DNA of 27,726 bases from a virus: IMG/VR virus record IMGVR_UViG_3300030419_001578, positions 1-27,726 of that record, one strand, 5' to 3'. Positions 18,048-25,165 of the stretch are shown here, piece after piece (within the stretch, counting starts at the first letter, position 1; each line of letters begins with the position of its first letter). Position numbers and translations under genes: made by a program. The notes beneath the pieces are model-generated. The model made no database searches. It was not told where the DNA came from and saw nothing but the letters and a program-made list of their open reading frames with translations.

Positions 18048-18665
18048 TTGAAATTCACCCAATTAAAAACACTCTCTAATAATCTTTATAGATTTCAATG
18101 TGATAAAGATTTACTTTCCAAAACTTTATCAGATATAAAAAAAGAAGAGTATACCAATAAAGATCGTACTAATTATTGGACAGTTAATACTCTTTTAAAT
18201 AAAGATCCTAAATATAAAGATATACATGAGTGGTTTGACTCTTGTGTCAAAGCAATACATAATTTATATAAATTTGATTGCCAACATATTTCAATTACTC
18301 AATGTTGGGCAAATAAAAGTCAAAAAGGACAACAAGGTCACATGCATATACATCCTAATTCATTAATTAGTGGTGTATTCTACTTAACAGATGCTAGTTG
18401 CCCTACTTTATTTGTTAATGACAGTATATGGAAAGAACCTTCTTGTATAAGATTAAATAGAATAGATACTGAGCCTAATTTTCTAGTATTTCATAATGAA
18501 CCTTCAGTAGCTGGTAACTTGATTTTATTTCCTTCTACATTAAGACATATACAAGAAAAGCATACAGATACTGAAGAACGTTATACAATGGCTTTTAATA
18601 CATTCCCTTCTGGTTTATGTGGTAATGAAACTGATATGATGGGGGTAACCATACAAATACTTTAA
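18048..18665 (+). CDS. Probable 2OG-Fe(II) oxygenase (205 aa)
   Basis: The motif QGHMHIHPNSLISGVFYL at residues 97-112 and LILFPSTLRHIQEKHTDTEERYTMAFN at about 158-184 are characteristic of the putative 2OG-Fe(II) oxygenase family common in cyanophages (TIGR02466-like). Likely metal ligands are His in the H98/H100/H102 cluster and H167, with R178 binding 2-oxoglutarate. The double-stranded beta-helix runs from about residue 80 to 185. The family includes hydroxylases, but the substrate is unknown; in phage it may modify a virion protein, nucleic acid or host metabolite. The TTG start is supported by AGGAGG at 18035-18040. A-rich codons suggest ordinary phage composition. Confidence 0.82.
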   Translation: MKFTQLKTLSNNLYRFQCDKDLLSKTLSDIKKEEYTNKDRTNYWTVNTLLNKDPKYKDIHEWFDSCVKAIHNLYKFDCQHISITQCWANKSQKGQQGHMHIHPNSLISGVFYLTDASCPTLFVNDSIWKEPSCIRLNRIDTEPNFLVFHNEPSVAGNLILFPSTLRHIQEKHTDTEERYTMAFNTFPSGLCGNETDMMGVTIQIL

Positions 18666-19061
18666 ATGTCTATCAAAATTCCTACGCCTGATATACCCAA
18701 ACCTTTGTTCATCCCTCAGATGTACTTAAAACAGCCTGTAGCAGACGTTCCAGCCTTTCGGCCTATAGTTATCCCACCAAGTGATTTGGAGCGTCCTGCG
18801 GGCACACAGAAGGCGGAGGAGAAGACTTCAGAACCACCACCTAAACCAAAGTTAGAAATACCTGTATTAGACATACAAATGCCACTCCCTACAGCAGAAG
18901 TAATGGTTACGGCTGTTACTGCTGCTTTAGGTGCTGTAGCTACCACTACATTGGCACAACCTTTATTCGAACAAATTAAAAAGTTTGTAACGAAACAGCT
19001 GAACAAACGCATTGAAGCATGGAAGAAAAAAAGGAAGGAAAAAGTCTCCTCGGCAAGTTAA
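18666..19061 (+). CDS. Pro-rich protein with one hydrophobic helix (131 aa), unknown function
   Basis: The first ~70 residues are Pro-rich (IPTPDIPKPLFIPQMY, then IPPSDLERPAG, EPPPKPKLEIP). A hydrophobic Ala/Thr/Val/Leu helix follows at about residues 77-100, then a strongly basic tail (KQLNKRIEAWKKKRKEK). This layout resembles small cyanophage ORFs I remember near the fibre genes, with no known function. It could be a membrane-associated lysis accessory or a minor virion protein. The gene starts right after the oxygenase stop and overlaps the next gene by 43 bases. Its 5' part uses more G+C-rich codons (CGTCCTGCGGGC) than neighbours. Confidence 0.75.
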   Translation: MSIKIPTPDIPKPLFIPQMYLKQPVADVPAFRPIVIPPSDLERPAGTQKAEEKTSEPPPKPKLEIPVLDIQMPLPTAEVMVTAVTAALGAVATTTLAQPLFEQIKKFVTKQLNKRIEAWKKKRKEKVSSAS

Positions 19062-19321
19062 AAGATGCCGCTGAAGATCAAGAACACCAAATCCAGATCC
19101 TTGGAACATTCGTCAGGCTTGGCGTTGTTGTTTGGTCTGGCTTTATTATAACAATGAATTACGTAGAATTACCTATGATAAAGAAGGCTGGGAACTCAGA
19201 TATCACGTTCGTGGCTAGTGTGTTTACAGGAGCCCTGGCGACCTTCGGCTTGTCTACTGGTAATTCTAAAGATAAAGGCGGCCCCGTCAATTGTCCTATG
19301 GCTAAGAAAAAAGAAGAATGA
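19019..19321 (+). CDS. Small two-TM membrane protein, candidate holin (100 aa)
   Basis: A charged N terminus (MEEKKEGKSLLGKLKDAAEDQEHQ) precedes one hydrophobic segment at about residues 28-47 (LGTFVRLGVVVWSGFIITMN) and a second at about 62-80 (ITFVASVFTGALATFGLST), then a Lys-rich tail. Two TM helices with charged ends is the shape of class II holins, and the gene lies in the usual late accessory block beside secreted proteins. No endolysin is visible nearby, so the lysis role is an inference. It overlaps the upstream gene by 43 bases and the next by four (ATGA). Confidence 0.72.
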   Translation: MEEKKEGKSLLGKLKDAAEDQEHQIQILGTFVRLGVVVWSGFIITMNYVELPMIKKAGNSDITFVASVFTGALATFGLSTGNSKDKGGPVNCPMAKKKEE

Positions 19322-19689
19322 AAAAATGGCTATTACTCTTAGCACTGTTATCCCCCTCGGTAGCGAGAGCAGAGTTAGTGACTCCCCAATTCACCCAGGG
19401 AAGTATGAACTCAACAACAACTACACAACAGGATATAGAAGAAGACATAACAATAACGAAGTATGGTTCAGTTCAGCAGAAATGGACTGGAGAAAATATC
19501 ACACATACTTCAGCAACTTCTGGAGGAATTGTAGATTCAGATTCGGTCTTCACGATTCATACAGTTGGAGATCCATTCACTCTAGAAATATTAACCAGAT
19601 CAGCAACTCAGGTACTAGAGACACAGGAAATCGAAAGAACAATCGAAACTACTGCTACTACTACCTCCTTGTCGGTCTTCTCGCAATAG
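19318..19689 (+). CDS. Secreted protein with signal peptide (123 aa)
   Basis: MKKWLLLLALLSPSVARA is a clear Sec signal peptide with cleavage after ARA (about residue 18); the mature part begins ELVTPQFTQGSM. There is no lipobox Cys. The mature protein is Thr/Ser/Glu-rich, beta-like, and ends TTTSLSVFSQ. I recall related proteins with the same 'VxPxFTQGSM' start and '-VFxQ' end as a neighbouring pair in cyanomyoviruses; the function is unknown to me. It starts with an ATGA overlap and its last ~200 bases overlap, in another frame, the following secreted-protein ORF. A periplasmic role in lysis or envelope modification is possible. Confidence 0.8.
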   Translation: MKKWLLLLALLSPSVARAELVTPQFTQGSMNSTTTTQQDIEEDITITKYGSVQQKWTGENITHTSATSGGIVDSDSVFTIHTVGDPFTLEILTRSATQVLETQEIERTIETTATTTSLSVFSQ

Positions 19690-20234
19690 GTTTACCCGCC
19701 CGTGCAGAACCAGAAGTCCAGAACACGTCCAATCCCGTGGCTGCAGCTACTGGAAATGTTACAAATCAAGCCGTACAATTCCAAAATAACGGTGCTCCGA
19801 GTCGTCAAGTCCTCGGACCAAACATCTCATGTAATGGAGCTACAATGACTTTCAGCCCATTTTATATGGGTAATCATACAACTCCATTTGATGAGAATAT
19901 GGATCAATCTAGCTACACTGTAGCTGAGAACTGGGGAGCACAGATTAACTTCATGGTTCCCCTAGATGGTTCTATTGTAGAGACTTGTAAGGCTATTGGT
20001 AAAAGACAATTAGCAAAGATGGCTCTAGACTATGAATTAGTTAGAGCTAAAGAATGTGCAGCATTACAACAGAAAGGTTTCATGATACGTCCTGGTTCAC
20101 GTGTTTATCATATGTGCCATGATATTATTCCTATAGCTGCATTTAAAGCAGAGGTTGCTAAACAAATAGCAGCTTCTCAACCCCCTCCACCACCTAAACC
20201 ATGGTGGCAAAAACTTAACCCATTTGGTAAATAA
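19482..20234 (+). CDS. Second secreted or membrane-anchored protein; start uncertain
   Basis: The conserved-looking part begins with a hydrophobic stretch and AxA site (LLVGLLAIGLPARA then EPEVQNTSNPVAAATGN), followed by GNVTNQAVQFQNNGAPSRQ, GPNISCNGATMTFSPFYMGN, MVPLDGSIVETCKAIGKRQ and a Pro-rich end (QPPPPPKPWWQKLNPFGK). Four or more Cys could form disulfides in the periplasm. The domain resembles the partner of the preceding gene in cyanomyoviruses, as I remember it. No ATG, GTG or TTG exists in frame just before the signal-like segment. The nearest is ATG 19482, giving 250 residues with about 60 odd N-terminal residues encoded inside the previous gene. The coordinates use that ATG; a -1 frameshift from the previous gene or a non-standard start are alternatives. 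Confidence 0.7.
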   Translation: MDWRKYHTYFSNFWRNCRFRFGLHDSYSWRSIHSRNINQISNSGTRDTGNRKNNRNYCYYYLLVGLLAIGLPARAEPEVQNTSNPVAAATGNVTNQAVQFQNNGAPSRQVLGPNISCNGATMTFSPFYMGNHTTPFDENMDQSSYTVAENWGAQINFMVPLDGSIVETCKAIGKRQLAKMALDYELVRAKECAALQQKGFMIRPGSRVYHMCHDIIPIAAFKAEVAKQIAASQPPPPPKPWWQKLNPFGK

Positions 20235-20236
20235 AA

Positions 20237-20392
20237 ATGATCCTAGTAATCAAGCCCATCCTATTCGCCTTCTTGAAGTCGGATTCAGTTAAAAAGCTCG
20301 TAGTTGATCTACTTGAAGCTTATGTAAAGCGTACCGATAACAAACTAGACGATCAAGCACTTGCAATAGTAAAAACAAAGTTATTTAGCTGA
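20237..20392 (+). CDS. Small protein with hydrophobic N terminus (51 aa)
   Basis: The ORF encodes MILVIKPILFAFLKSDSVKK followed by a helical, charged remainder (LVVDLLEAYVKRTDN, then DQALAIVKTKLFS). It begins two bases after the previous stop and shares its last base with the next ATG (TGATGA), so it sits in an unbroken coding chain. I remember similar ~50-residue ORFs at this place in cyanophages. The N-terminal amphipathic or short hydrophobic helix suggests membrane contact; no function is known. Confidence 0.75.
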   Translation: MILVIKPILFAFLKSDSVKKLVVDLLEAYVKRTDNKLDDQALAIVKTKLFS

Positions 20393-20919
20393 TGAAAGAC
20401 GGAACAGGAAGAGAATTTGATGATGACCTGACTACATTCCTAGAATGGTACATAGATGCAGGTCAGAGAATTTGTACACCTTTAAATAGATCTATACATT
20501 TTGTAGAAAATCTAACTTCTTTGTGTATTTATAGACATGAACCATTTCAAGTAGAACTTGTTACGGTAAAACCAAATACCTATATCCCACCTCATACACA
20601 CCCTAATGTTGATTCATATGAAGTAGCATTAAAAGGGATTGAATTCCATTCAAATGGAGGAGTCACATTACCTATGTGGTTTGCTAATAAACCTTCTCCA
20701 GATTCTAATCTACCATTTGCTCATTATAGAGTAGTCAGAGTATTACCTAATGACGAGCACGCTGCAAAAGCAGGTCCAGAAGGTGGCTGTTTCCTGTCAG
20801 TTCAACAATGGTTAAATGGTGTAGAGCCCTCCGCAGTCGGAATGGACTGGAAAGGTGGTTCATCCATGGGTGATGGACATGATTCACAAATAACATCTAC
20901 TGAGGAAGTAAATGCCTAA
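20392..20919 (+). CDS. Cupin-like protein (175 aa)
   Basis: The core ELVTVKPNTYIPPHTHPNVD plus SYEVALKG at about residues 55-82 looks like cupin motif 1, with H68, H70 and E77 as likely metal ligands. A weaker second half (FAHYRVVRVLPNDEHAAKAGPEGGCFLSVQQWLNG) could form motif 2. Cupins are small beta-barrels with many functions, so no reaction can be assigned. Start ATG overlaps the preceding stop; the end overlaps the next gene by eight bases. It lies between secreted proteins and the packaging block, with no clue to its substrate. Confidence 0.72.
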   Translation: MKDGTGREFDDDLTTFLEWYIDAGQRICTPLNRSIHFVENLTSLCIYRHEPFQVELVTVKPNTYIPPHTHPNVDSYEVALKGIEFHSNGGVTLPMWFANKPSPDSNLPFAHYRVVRVLPNDEHAAKAGPEGGCFLSVQQWLNGVEPSAVGMDWKGGSSMGDGHDSQITSTEEVNA

Positions 20920-21097
20920 CAAAAGAACAGGTCCAGACTATATAGATCGTTCGATTGGCCAGAGAACTACTGAAGGTCAAAAGAAATTAAAGGAAAGAAA
21001 AAAGAAAGGTAATATGCATACGCACTATGGTTTTCCTGATACACCAGCTGGTAAAGCTGCGTATAAGAAAAATAAAAAAAAGTATGGACTACAGTAA
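20912..21097 (+). CDS. Small basic protein (61 aa)
   Basis: The sequence has a Lys-rich centre and end (KKLKERKKKGNMHTHYGFPD, KKNKKKYGLQ) and no hydrophobic segment. It overlaps the cupin gene by eight bases and the terminase small subunit gene by one (TAATG), so it is probably real. Nucleic-acid binding is plausible from charge alone. It is the first of four small basic proteins in the packaging block. Confidence 0.7.
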   Translation: MPNKRTGPDYIDRSIGQRTTEGQKKLKERKKKGNMHTHYGFPDTPAGKAAYKKNKKKYGLQ

Positions 21098-21345
21098 TGG
21101 CTAAAGCCACGGAACAGCAGTTTAATGAGCTGCACAACCTAGTCACCACTGAATTCCTTAAACGAGTCAAGAGTGGTGAAGCTTCTACCCAAGACTTAAA
21201 AGCAGCCTGTGATTGGCTGAAGATAAATGATATAAGTGGAGTAGCAGTAGAAGGTAATCATTTAGATAAACTTTCTAAGATACTACCTAAAGTAGACCCT
21301 GAGTTAGTTAATCGGAGGCTTTATGGCAAAGCAATCAACCGCTGA
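21097..21345 (+). CDS. Terminase small subunit (DNA maturase A, T7 gp18-like)
   Basis: This 82-residue helical protein (MAKATEQQFNELHNLVTTEF, GEASTQDLKAACDWLKINDI, DPELVNRRLYGKAINR) has the pattern 'GEATTxDLxAAxxWLKxNxI' I associate with small terminase subunits of podoviruses and siphoviruses. T7 gp18 is about 89 residues, so the size fits. It binds concatemer DNA at the packaging site and recruits the large subunit. As in T7 it precedes the large subunit, but five genes-worth of other sequence separates them here. It overlaps the next gene by 23 bases, which contain that gene's start. Confidence 0.8.
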   Translation: MAKATEQQFNELHNLVTTEFLKRVKSGEASTQDLKAACDWLKINDISGVAVEGNHLDKLSKILPKVDPELVNRRLYGKAINR

Positions 21346-21580
21346 TTACTATAAAAAGAATCCAGATAAAGCTGCTAATAGACGTAAGCAACAACGAGCT
21401 TATATGCAGACGAAGAAGGGTAAAGAGATTAGGAGAAATGCTGATAGATTATCTGCTAAATTAGGAGGATCAGTTGGTGATGGTTTAGATGCTGCTCATT
21501 ATAAAGGTAGTAAAACTAATGGTCGATTACAACCTGAAGGTGAAAACCGTAGGAGTCGTTTAAAAGCGAGGAAGAAGTAA
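21323..21580 (+). CDS. Small basic protein with DAxHYKGS motif (85 aa)
   Basis: The start ATG 21323 has GGAGG at 21314-21318 inside the small-terminase gene. The N-terminal half is Lys/Arg-rich (YYKKNPDKAANRRKQQRAYM). The second half has GDGLDAAHYKGSKTNGRLQP and ENRRSRLKARKK. Similar 'GDGxDxxHxK...NR' proteins are widespread in phages and often sit near replication or packaging genes, without an assigned function that I know. The conserved Asp, His and Asn/Arg hint at a nucleic-acid enzyme or binding protein but do not prove it. The stop overlaps the next ATG (TAATG). Confidence 0.78.
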   Translation: MAKQSTADYYKKNPDKAANRRKQQRAYMQTKKGKEIRRNADRLSAKLGGSVGDGLDAAHYKGSKTNGRLQPEGENRRSRLKARKK

Positions 21581-22992
21581 TGTTTTCAGGAATGAGACGT
21601 GCAGCTAGTTTATTAGACGAAGCTGCAGGCGGTATCAGAACAGGTGTAGGTCGATTAGCCCCACATTTAACTGAAGTACTTGAAAATGCTGGAAGATCTG
21701 GTCTTTATGATGAGGTTGAAATTGAAAGAGTAAGAGCAAGATGGGAAAACGGTGATATGGATGCTAAACTAAGACCTTCAAAAGAAGGTTCTGAGAATGG
21801 CACTTTATTATTAGGAGATAATCATCGAACTCAGGATCCTAAACAGTTTAAAACAAATGCAATTAATACTGCTTCTAAATATAAAGATATACCTGTACAA
21901 GAAGGTTCTATCACTACTACAGATCAGGTAGGTTATGACTGGTATAAACCAGGTGGTGGTTTAGATCAAGAACTTGAAAAAATTCTAACGTTTGGTAAAG
22001 GTAAAAAGGCTTATACAGTAACCTTAGAAGAATTGCAAGAAATGGCTAAAACTAATAAGAATGCCAAAGACAAACTAGATTATTATAATAGTATGTTAGC
22101 TACTGGTCCTCAAAGAGACGCTTTTGATACTATAGAATATCTACCAAATGTTGAGAAACCACGATCCTCTCTTTCTATATTAGAAACCCTTGGAGATCAA
22201 AGGTATAAAGCACCTTTCCATAAAAGCTTGGAATTCCATCATAAAGGAATGAAAGCTATAGAAGCACGTATTTATAAACGAGCATTAAAATTACTACGAG
22301 ATGGTAAAGCTACAGAAGCAGATTTAGTACGGTTAAATAATTTAGGGTATGATATGGGTATACCAACTGGTAGTCGTAAGAGTGCTGGTTTGTATATGAA
22401 TAGAATGCCTCATCAAGTCTTACATCAAGAGTTGATGTTAAAAGATCCTAACTTCCCACATTCACCAGGGCTCCAACCTTCTGCTACTGCGAATGTACCT
22501 GCTTTAAGATCTAAACCTAAACAGTTCACTGATGCAATCTGGAAACAATTAAAGAAAATTGATGAAGATTTTACTAGTTTTGATAGAGATTGGATCTTAG
22601 AAAGAGCAGGAAAACCAGTAAAAGGTAAGTATCCTAACTTACAGCAAGCTATTAAAAAGTGGATTGCTTTTAGACAATCTACTGCATACGATTTCTTTGC
22701 AATACAAAGATTAAGTGATTTAGATAAATTAGCCGCTAAGGCTGATAATATGGATATAAATGAATTAATTGCTTTCCAAGAACAAATCTTTAGAGATATT
22801 TCCCAACCAATGACTAAAGAAGGTGAATTACTTGAAGAGGTTTGGGGAAGAATGAGTCTTGAAGAACAACTTGGTTCATTTGATGACGCAGGCGCAGGTC
22901 TTCTAAGACAACGTAATGAATTAGTTGAGAGACAAGCTGATATTGCTGAAGCTATGAAACAACGAAAAATTGAATCATTACCAACTCCATAA
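21580..22992 (+). CDS. 470-aa protein with HNH/AHH-like His motif, possible nuclease
   Basis: I do not recognise the whole protein. In the middle, LEFHHKGMKAIEARIYKRAL (HH at residues 220-221), then LNNLGYDMGIPTGSRKSAG and LYMNRMPHQVLHQEL (N274, H278, H282) follow the outline of His-Me finger nucleases of the AHH/HNH kind: an N-terminal HH pair, a helix, a 'G-hpt' turn, an 'N-x-MP' strand and H-x3-H in the last helix. The flanks are charged and helical. Many tailed phages encode an HNH protein beside the terminase that aids packaging-site cutting, so a packaging role fits its position between small and large subunits. It could also be a DNA-binding core protein. T7 has no counterpart at this place. 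Confidence 0.62.
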   Translation: MFSGMRRAASLLDEAAGGIRTGVGRLAPHLTEVLENAGRSGLYDEVEIERVRARWENGDMDAKLRPSKEGSENGTLLLGDNHRTQDPKQFKTNAINTASKYKDIPVQEGSITTTDQVGYDWYKPGGGLDQELEKILTFGKGKKAYTVTLEELQEMAKTNKNAKDKLDYYNSMLATGPQRDAFDTIEYLPNVEKPRSSLSILETLGDQRYKAPFHKSLEFHHKGMKAIEARIYKRALKLLRDGKATEADLVRLNNLGYDMGIPTGSRKSAGLYMNRMPHQVLHQELMLKDPNFPHSPGLQPSATANVPALRSKPKQFTDAIWKQLKKIDEDFTSFDRDWILERAGKPVKGKYPNLQQAIKKWIAFRQSTAYDFFAIQRLSDLDKLAAKADNMDINELIAFQEQIFRDISQPMTKEGELLEEVWGRMSLEEQLGSFDDAGAGLLRQRNELVERQADIAEAMKQRKIESLPTP

Positions 22993-22995
22993 ATT

Positions 22996-23178
22996 ATGGC
23001 TAAAGAAAAGAAAAAGAAATCTAATCGTGCTGGCTTAGCAATTTATAAAATTGGTCAGGCTGTAGGTCAAGCTGCAAAAGACGTAGAACAAGCACGTTCT
23101 ACTCAAAAAGATAAAACAATGTCTTTAAAAGACGAATTCCGTAAACAACGTAATCAACGAATCCGAAGTAAGGGGTAA
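22996..23178 (+). CDS. Small basic protein (60 aa)
   Basis: MAKEKKKKSNRAGLAIYKIG opens the sequence and RKQRNQRIRSKG closes it, with an Ala/Gln/Val helical middle (AVGQAAKDVEQA). It starts three bases after the previous stop. Strong positive charge at both ends suggests DNA or RNA contact. No family recognised. Confidence 0.65.
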   Translation: MAKEKKKKSNRAGLAIYKIGQAVGQAAKDVEQARSTQKDKTMSLKDEFRKQRNQRIRSKG

Positions 23179-23180
23179 TT

Positions 23181-23378
23181 ATGGTAGCAGGACCAAGAAA
23201 CAACAAAATGAAACCATCACCTAAAGCTAAGGTGATAGCTTCTATACCAATTAAAAACACAGATAGTCCATCAGATAAACCCAAAGGAAAGACAATGGGT
23301 GAATTAGGACTCACTAGAGAACAACTGAAAAAAGCCTACCCTTGGGGAGGTGGTTCAGGTTATAGTCCTTCAAAATGA
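23181..23378 (+). CDS. Small basic protein (65 aa) just before the large terminase
   Basis: MVAGPRNNKMKPSPKAKVIA begins the sequence; it is Pro/Lys/Ser-rich, probably largely unfolded, with a short helix near MGELGLTREQLKKAYPWGG. It starts two bases after the preceding stop, with GGGG upstream of its start, and overlaps the terminase ATG as ATGA, which suggests translational coupling to terL. No family recognised. Confidence 0.68.
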   Translation: MVAGPRNNKMKPSPKAKVIASIPIKNTDSPSDKPKGKTMGELGLTREQLKKAYPWGGGSGYSPSK

Positions 23379-25108
23379 CTAACATCTTAACTGCCCTTCA
23401 AGATGACTTCAAACTATTTCTCCAGGCATTATGGGAACAGCTCGACTTACCTAGTCCAACGAGAGCCCAGTACTCAATTGCTGACTACTTACAAAATGGT
23501 CCGAAGCGTCTCCAAATCCAGGCCTTCCGTGGTGTTGGTAAAAGTTGGATTACTGGAGCGTTTGTTCTTTGGACTTTATTCAAGGATCCTGAAAAGAAAA
23601 TAATGATTATATCCGCATCAAAAGAACGTGCGGATAATATGTCTATCTTCCTACAAAAATTAATCATTGAAACTCCATGGCTAAAACACCTCAGACCGAA
23701 ATCAGACGATTCTCGTTGGAGTCGCATCAGTTTCGACGTAAACTGTTCTCCGCACCAAGCCCCAAGCGTCAAAAGCGTGGGTATAACTGGACAGCTCACC
23801 GGAAGTCGCGCCGATTTGATGATTTTGGACGACATAGAGGTGCCTGGAAACTCCATGACCGAGTTAATGCGTGAAAAACTTTTACAACTCTGTACAGAGG
23901 CTGAATCCATCCTTACGCCGAAAGACGATAGCCGTATTATGTATCTCGGGACTCCTCAGACTACTTTTACTGTTTATCGTAAGTTGGCAGAGCGTTCGTA
24001 CCGTCCGTTCGTTTGGCCCGCCCGATACCCCAAAAAGTTATCCCAGTATGAAGGATTAATAGCTCCACAGCTTCAAGAGGATATTGATATGGGTGCTGAA
24101 ACCGGTGCCTGTACCGATCCTGACAGATTTAATGATGAAGATTTGATAGAACGTGAAGCATCGATGGGAAGATCGAACTTCATGTTACAATTCATGCTCG
24201 ATACGAGTTTAAGTGATGCAGAGAAATTTCCCCTTAAGATGGCTGATTTGGTTATCACTTCTGTTAACCCTAATCAGGCTCCCGACGCTTGCGTATGGTG
24301 CTCCGATCCGTCCAACGTCATCAAAGAATTACCGACAGTCGGACTCCCAGGAGACTACTTTTACTCTCCTATGCAGTTACAAGGAGAATGGGGGCCTTAC
24401 ACGGAAACAATTTGCAGCGTGGATCCCTCTGGAAGAGGAACCGATGAAACAGCTGCCTGCTTTCTATCCCAGAAAAACGGGTTCCTTTACCTCCATGAAA
24501 TGCGAGCTTATAGAGATGGATACAGCGACAACACCCTTCTAGATATCCTACGTGGATGTAAAAAATATAATGTTACGAAACTGGTTATTGAAACGAACTT
24601 TGGAGACGGAATCGTTTGCGAACTCTTTAGGAAACACCTTCAACAAACTAAGCAAGCAATCGACGTTGAAGAAGTCCGTGCTAACGTTCGAAAAGAGGAC
24701 CGTATTATTGATTCTCTTGAGCCAGTCTTTAATCAACACCGCCTTATTGTTGATCGTGGTGTTATCGATTGGGACTACAAATCAAATCCTGACGGAGCTC
24801 CAGAAGAACGATTGCTCTACATGCTCTTCTATCAAATGAGTAGAATGTGTAGAGAGAAAGGTGCAGTTAAGCATGATGACAGATTAGACTGCTTAGCACA
24901 AGGTGTTAAATATTACACAGATGCACTCTCTATCTCTGCATATGAAGCTGTTAAAATGAGAAAGCAAGATGATTGGCAAGACATCCTAGACTCATGGATG
25001 GATGATCCTCAATCAGCTGCTAATCATTTGGTCTTAGGAATGGACCTAGAACAACGTAGACAAGCTAGAGGTAAAGACGGTAGATCCAAGACACCTACTT
25101 GGGTTTAA
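23375..25108 (+). CDS. terL: Terminase large subunit (DNA maturase B, T7 gp19-like)
   Basis: This 577-residue packaging motor has an ATPase domain with Walker A FRGVGKSW (residues 51-58), Walker B LMILDDIE (148-155, acidic D152/D153) and coupling motif MYLGTPQT (189-196). The nuclease domain has the expected acidic residues in CSVDPSGRGTDE (D350), LVIETNFGD (E406) and HDDRLDCLAQG (D501-D505). T7 gp19 is 586 residues. It pumps DNA into the procapsid and cuts the concatemer at the terminal repeats. From about 23650 to 24800 the codons are richer in C and G (many CGT/CGC Arg) than in neighbours and in the gene's own last ~100 codons, which produces several long shadow ORFs. It closes the packaging operon. 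Confidence 0.96.
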   Translation: MTNILTALQDDFKLFLQALWEQLDLPSPTRAQYSIADYLQNGPKRLQIQAFRGVGKSWITGAFVLWTLFKDPEKKIMIISASKERADNMSIFLQKLIIETPWLKHLRPKSDDSRWSRISFDVNCSPHQAPSVKSVGITGQLTGSRADLMILDDIEVPGNSMTELMREKLLQLCTEAESILTPKDDSRIMYLGTPQTTFTVYRKLAERSYRPFVWPARYPKKLSQYEGLIAPQLQEDIDMGAETGACTDPDRFNDEDLIEREASMGRSNFMLQFMLDTSLSDAEKFPLKMADLVITSVNPNQAPDACVWCSDPSNVIKELPTVGLPGDYFYSPMQLQGEWGPYTETICSVDPSGRGTDETAACFLSQKNGFLYLHEMRAYRDGYSDNTLLDILRGCKKYNVTKLVIETNFGDGIVCELFRKHLQQTKQAIDVEEVRANVRKEDRIIDSLEPVFNQHRLIVDRGVIDWDYKSNPDGAPEERLLYMLFYQMSRMCREKGAVKHDDRLDCLAQGVKYYTDALSISAYEAVKMRKQDDWQDILDSWMDDPQSAANHLVLGMDLEQRRQARGKDGRSKTPTWV

Positions 25109-25114
25109 CCGACT

Positions 25115-25165
25115 TCCACCGTATACAGGAGGAGGAAGGGTGGACCTCTTCCTGCGCTGAGGAAG
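25115..25165 (+). promoter_or_regulatory. Alternating purine/pyrimidine segments able to form competing hairpins
   Basis: AGGAAG (25133-25138) can pair with CTTCCT (25148-25153). That same pyrimidine segment, extended as TCTTCCT (25147-25153), can instead pair with AGGAAGA (25160-25166), which is also the left arm of the next hairpin. TCCACC (25115-25120) can pair with GGTGGA (25139-25144). The layout resembles attenuators, where segments 1-2, 2-3 and 3-4 are alternatives. Function is unproven. Confidence 0.45.

Noticed and set aside
19480-19689. Classical -1 slippery heptamer joining the two secreted-protein frames
   Set aside because: I looked for X-XXY-YYZ in the overlap and found none, so programmed frameshifting is kept only as one possibility.
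23485-23910. Minus-strand 141-residue ORF, and plus-strand ORFs at 24213 and 24552, inside terL
   Set aside because: All lie inside the ATPase or nuclease coding region; they are explained by its codon composition.
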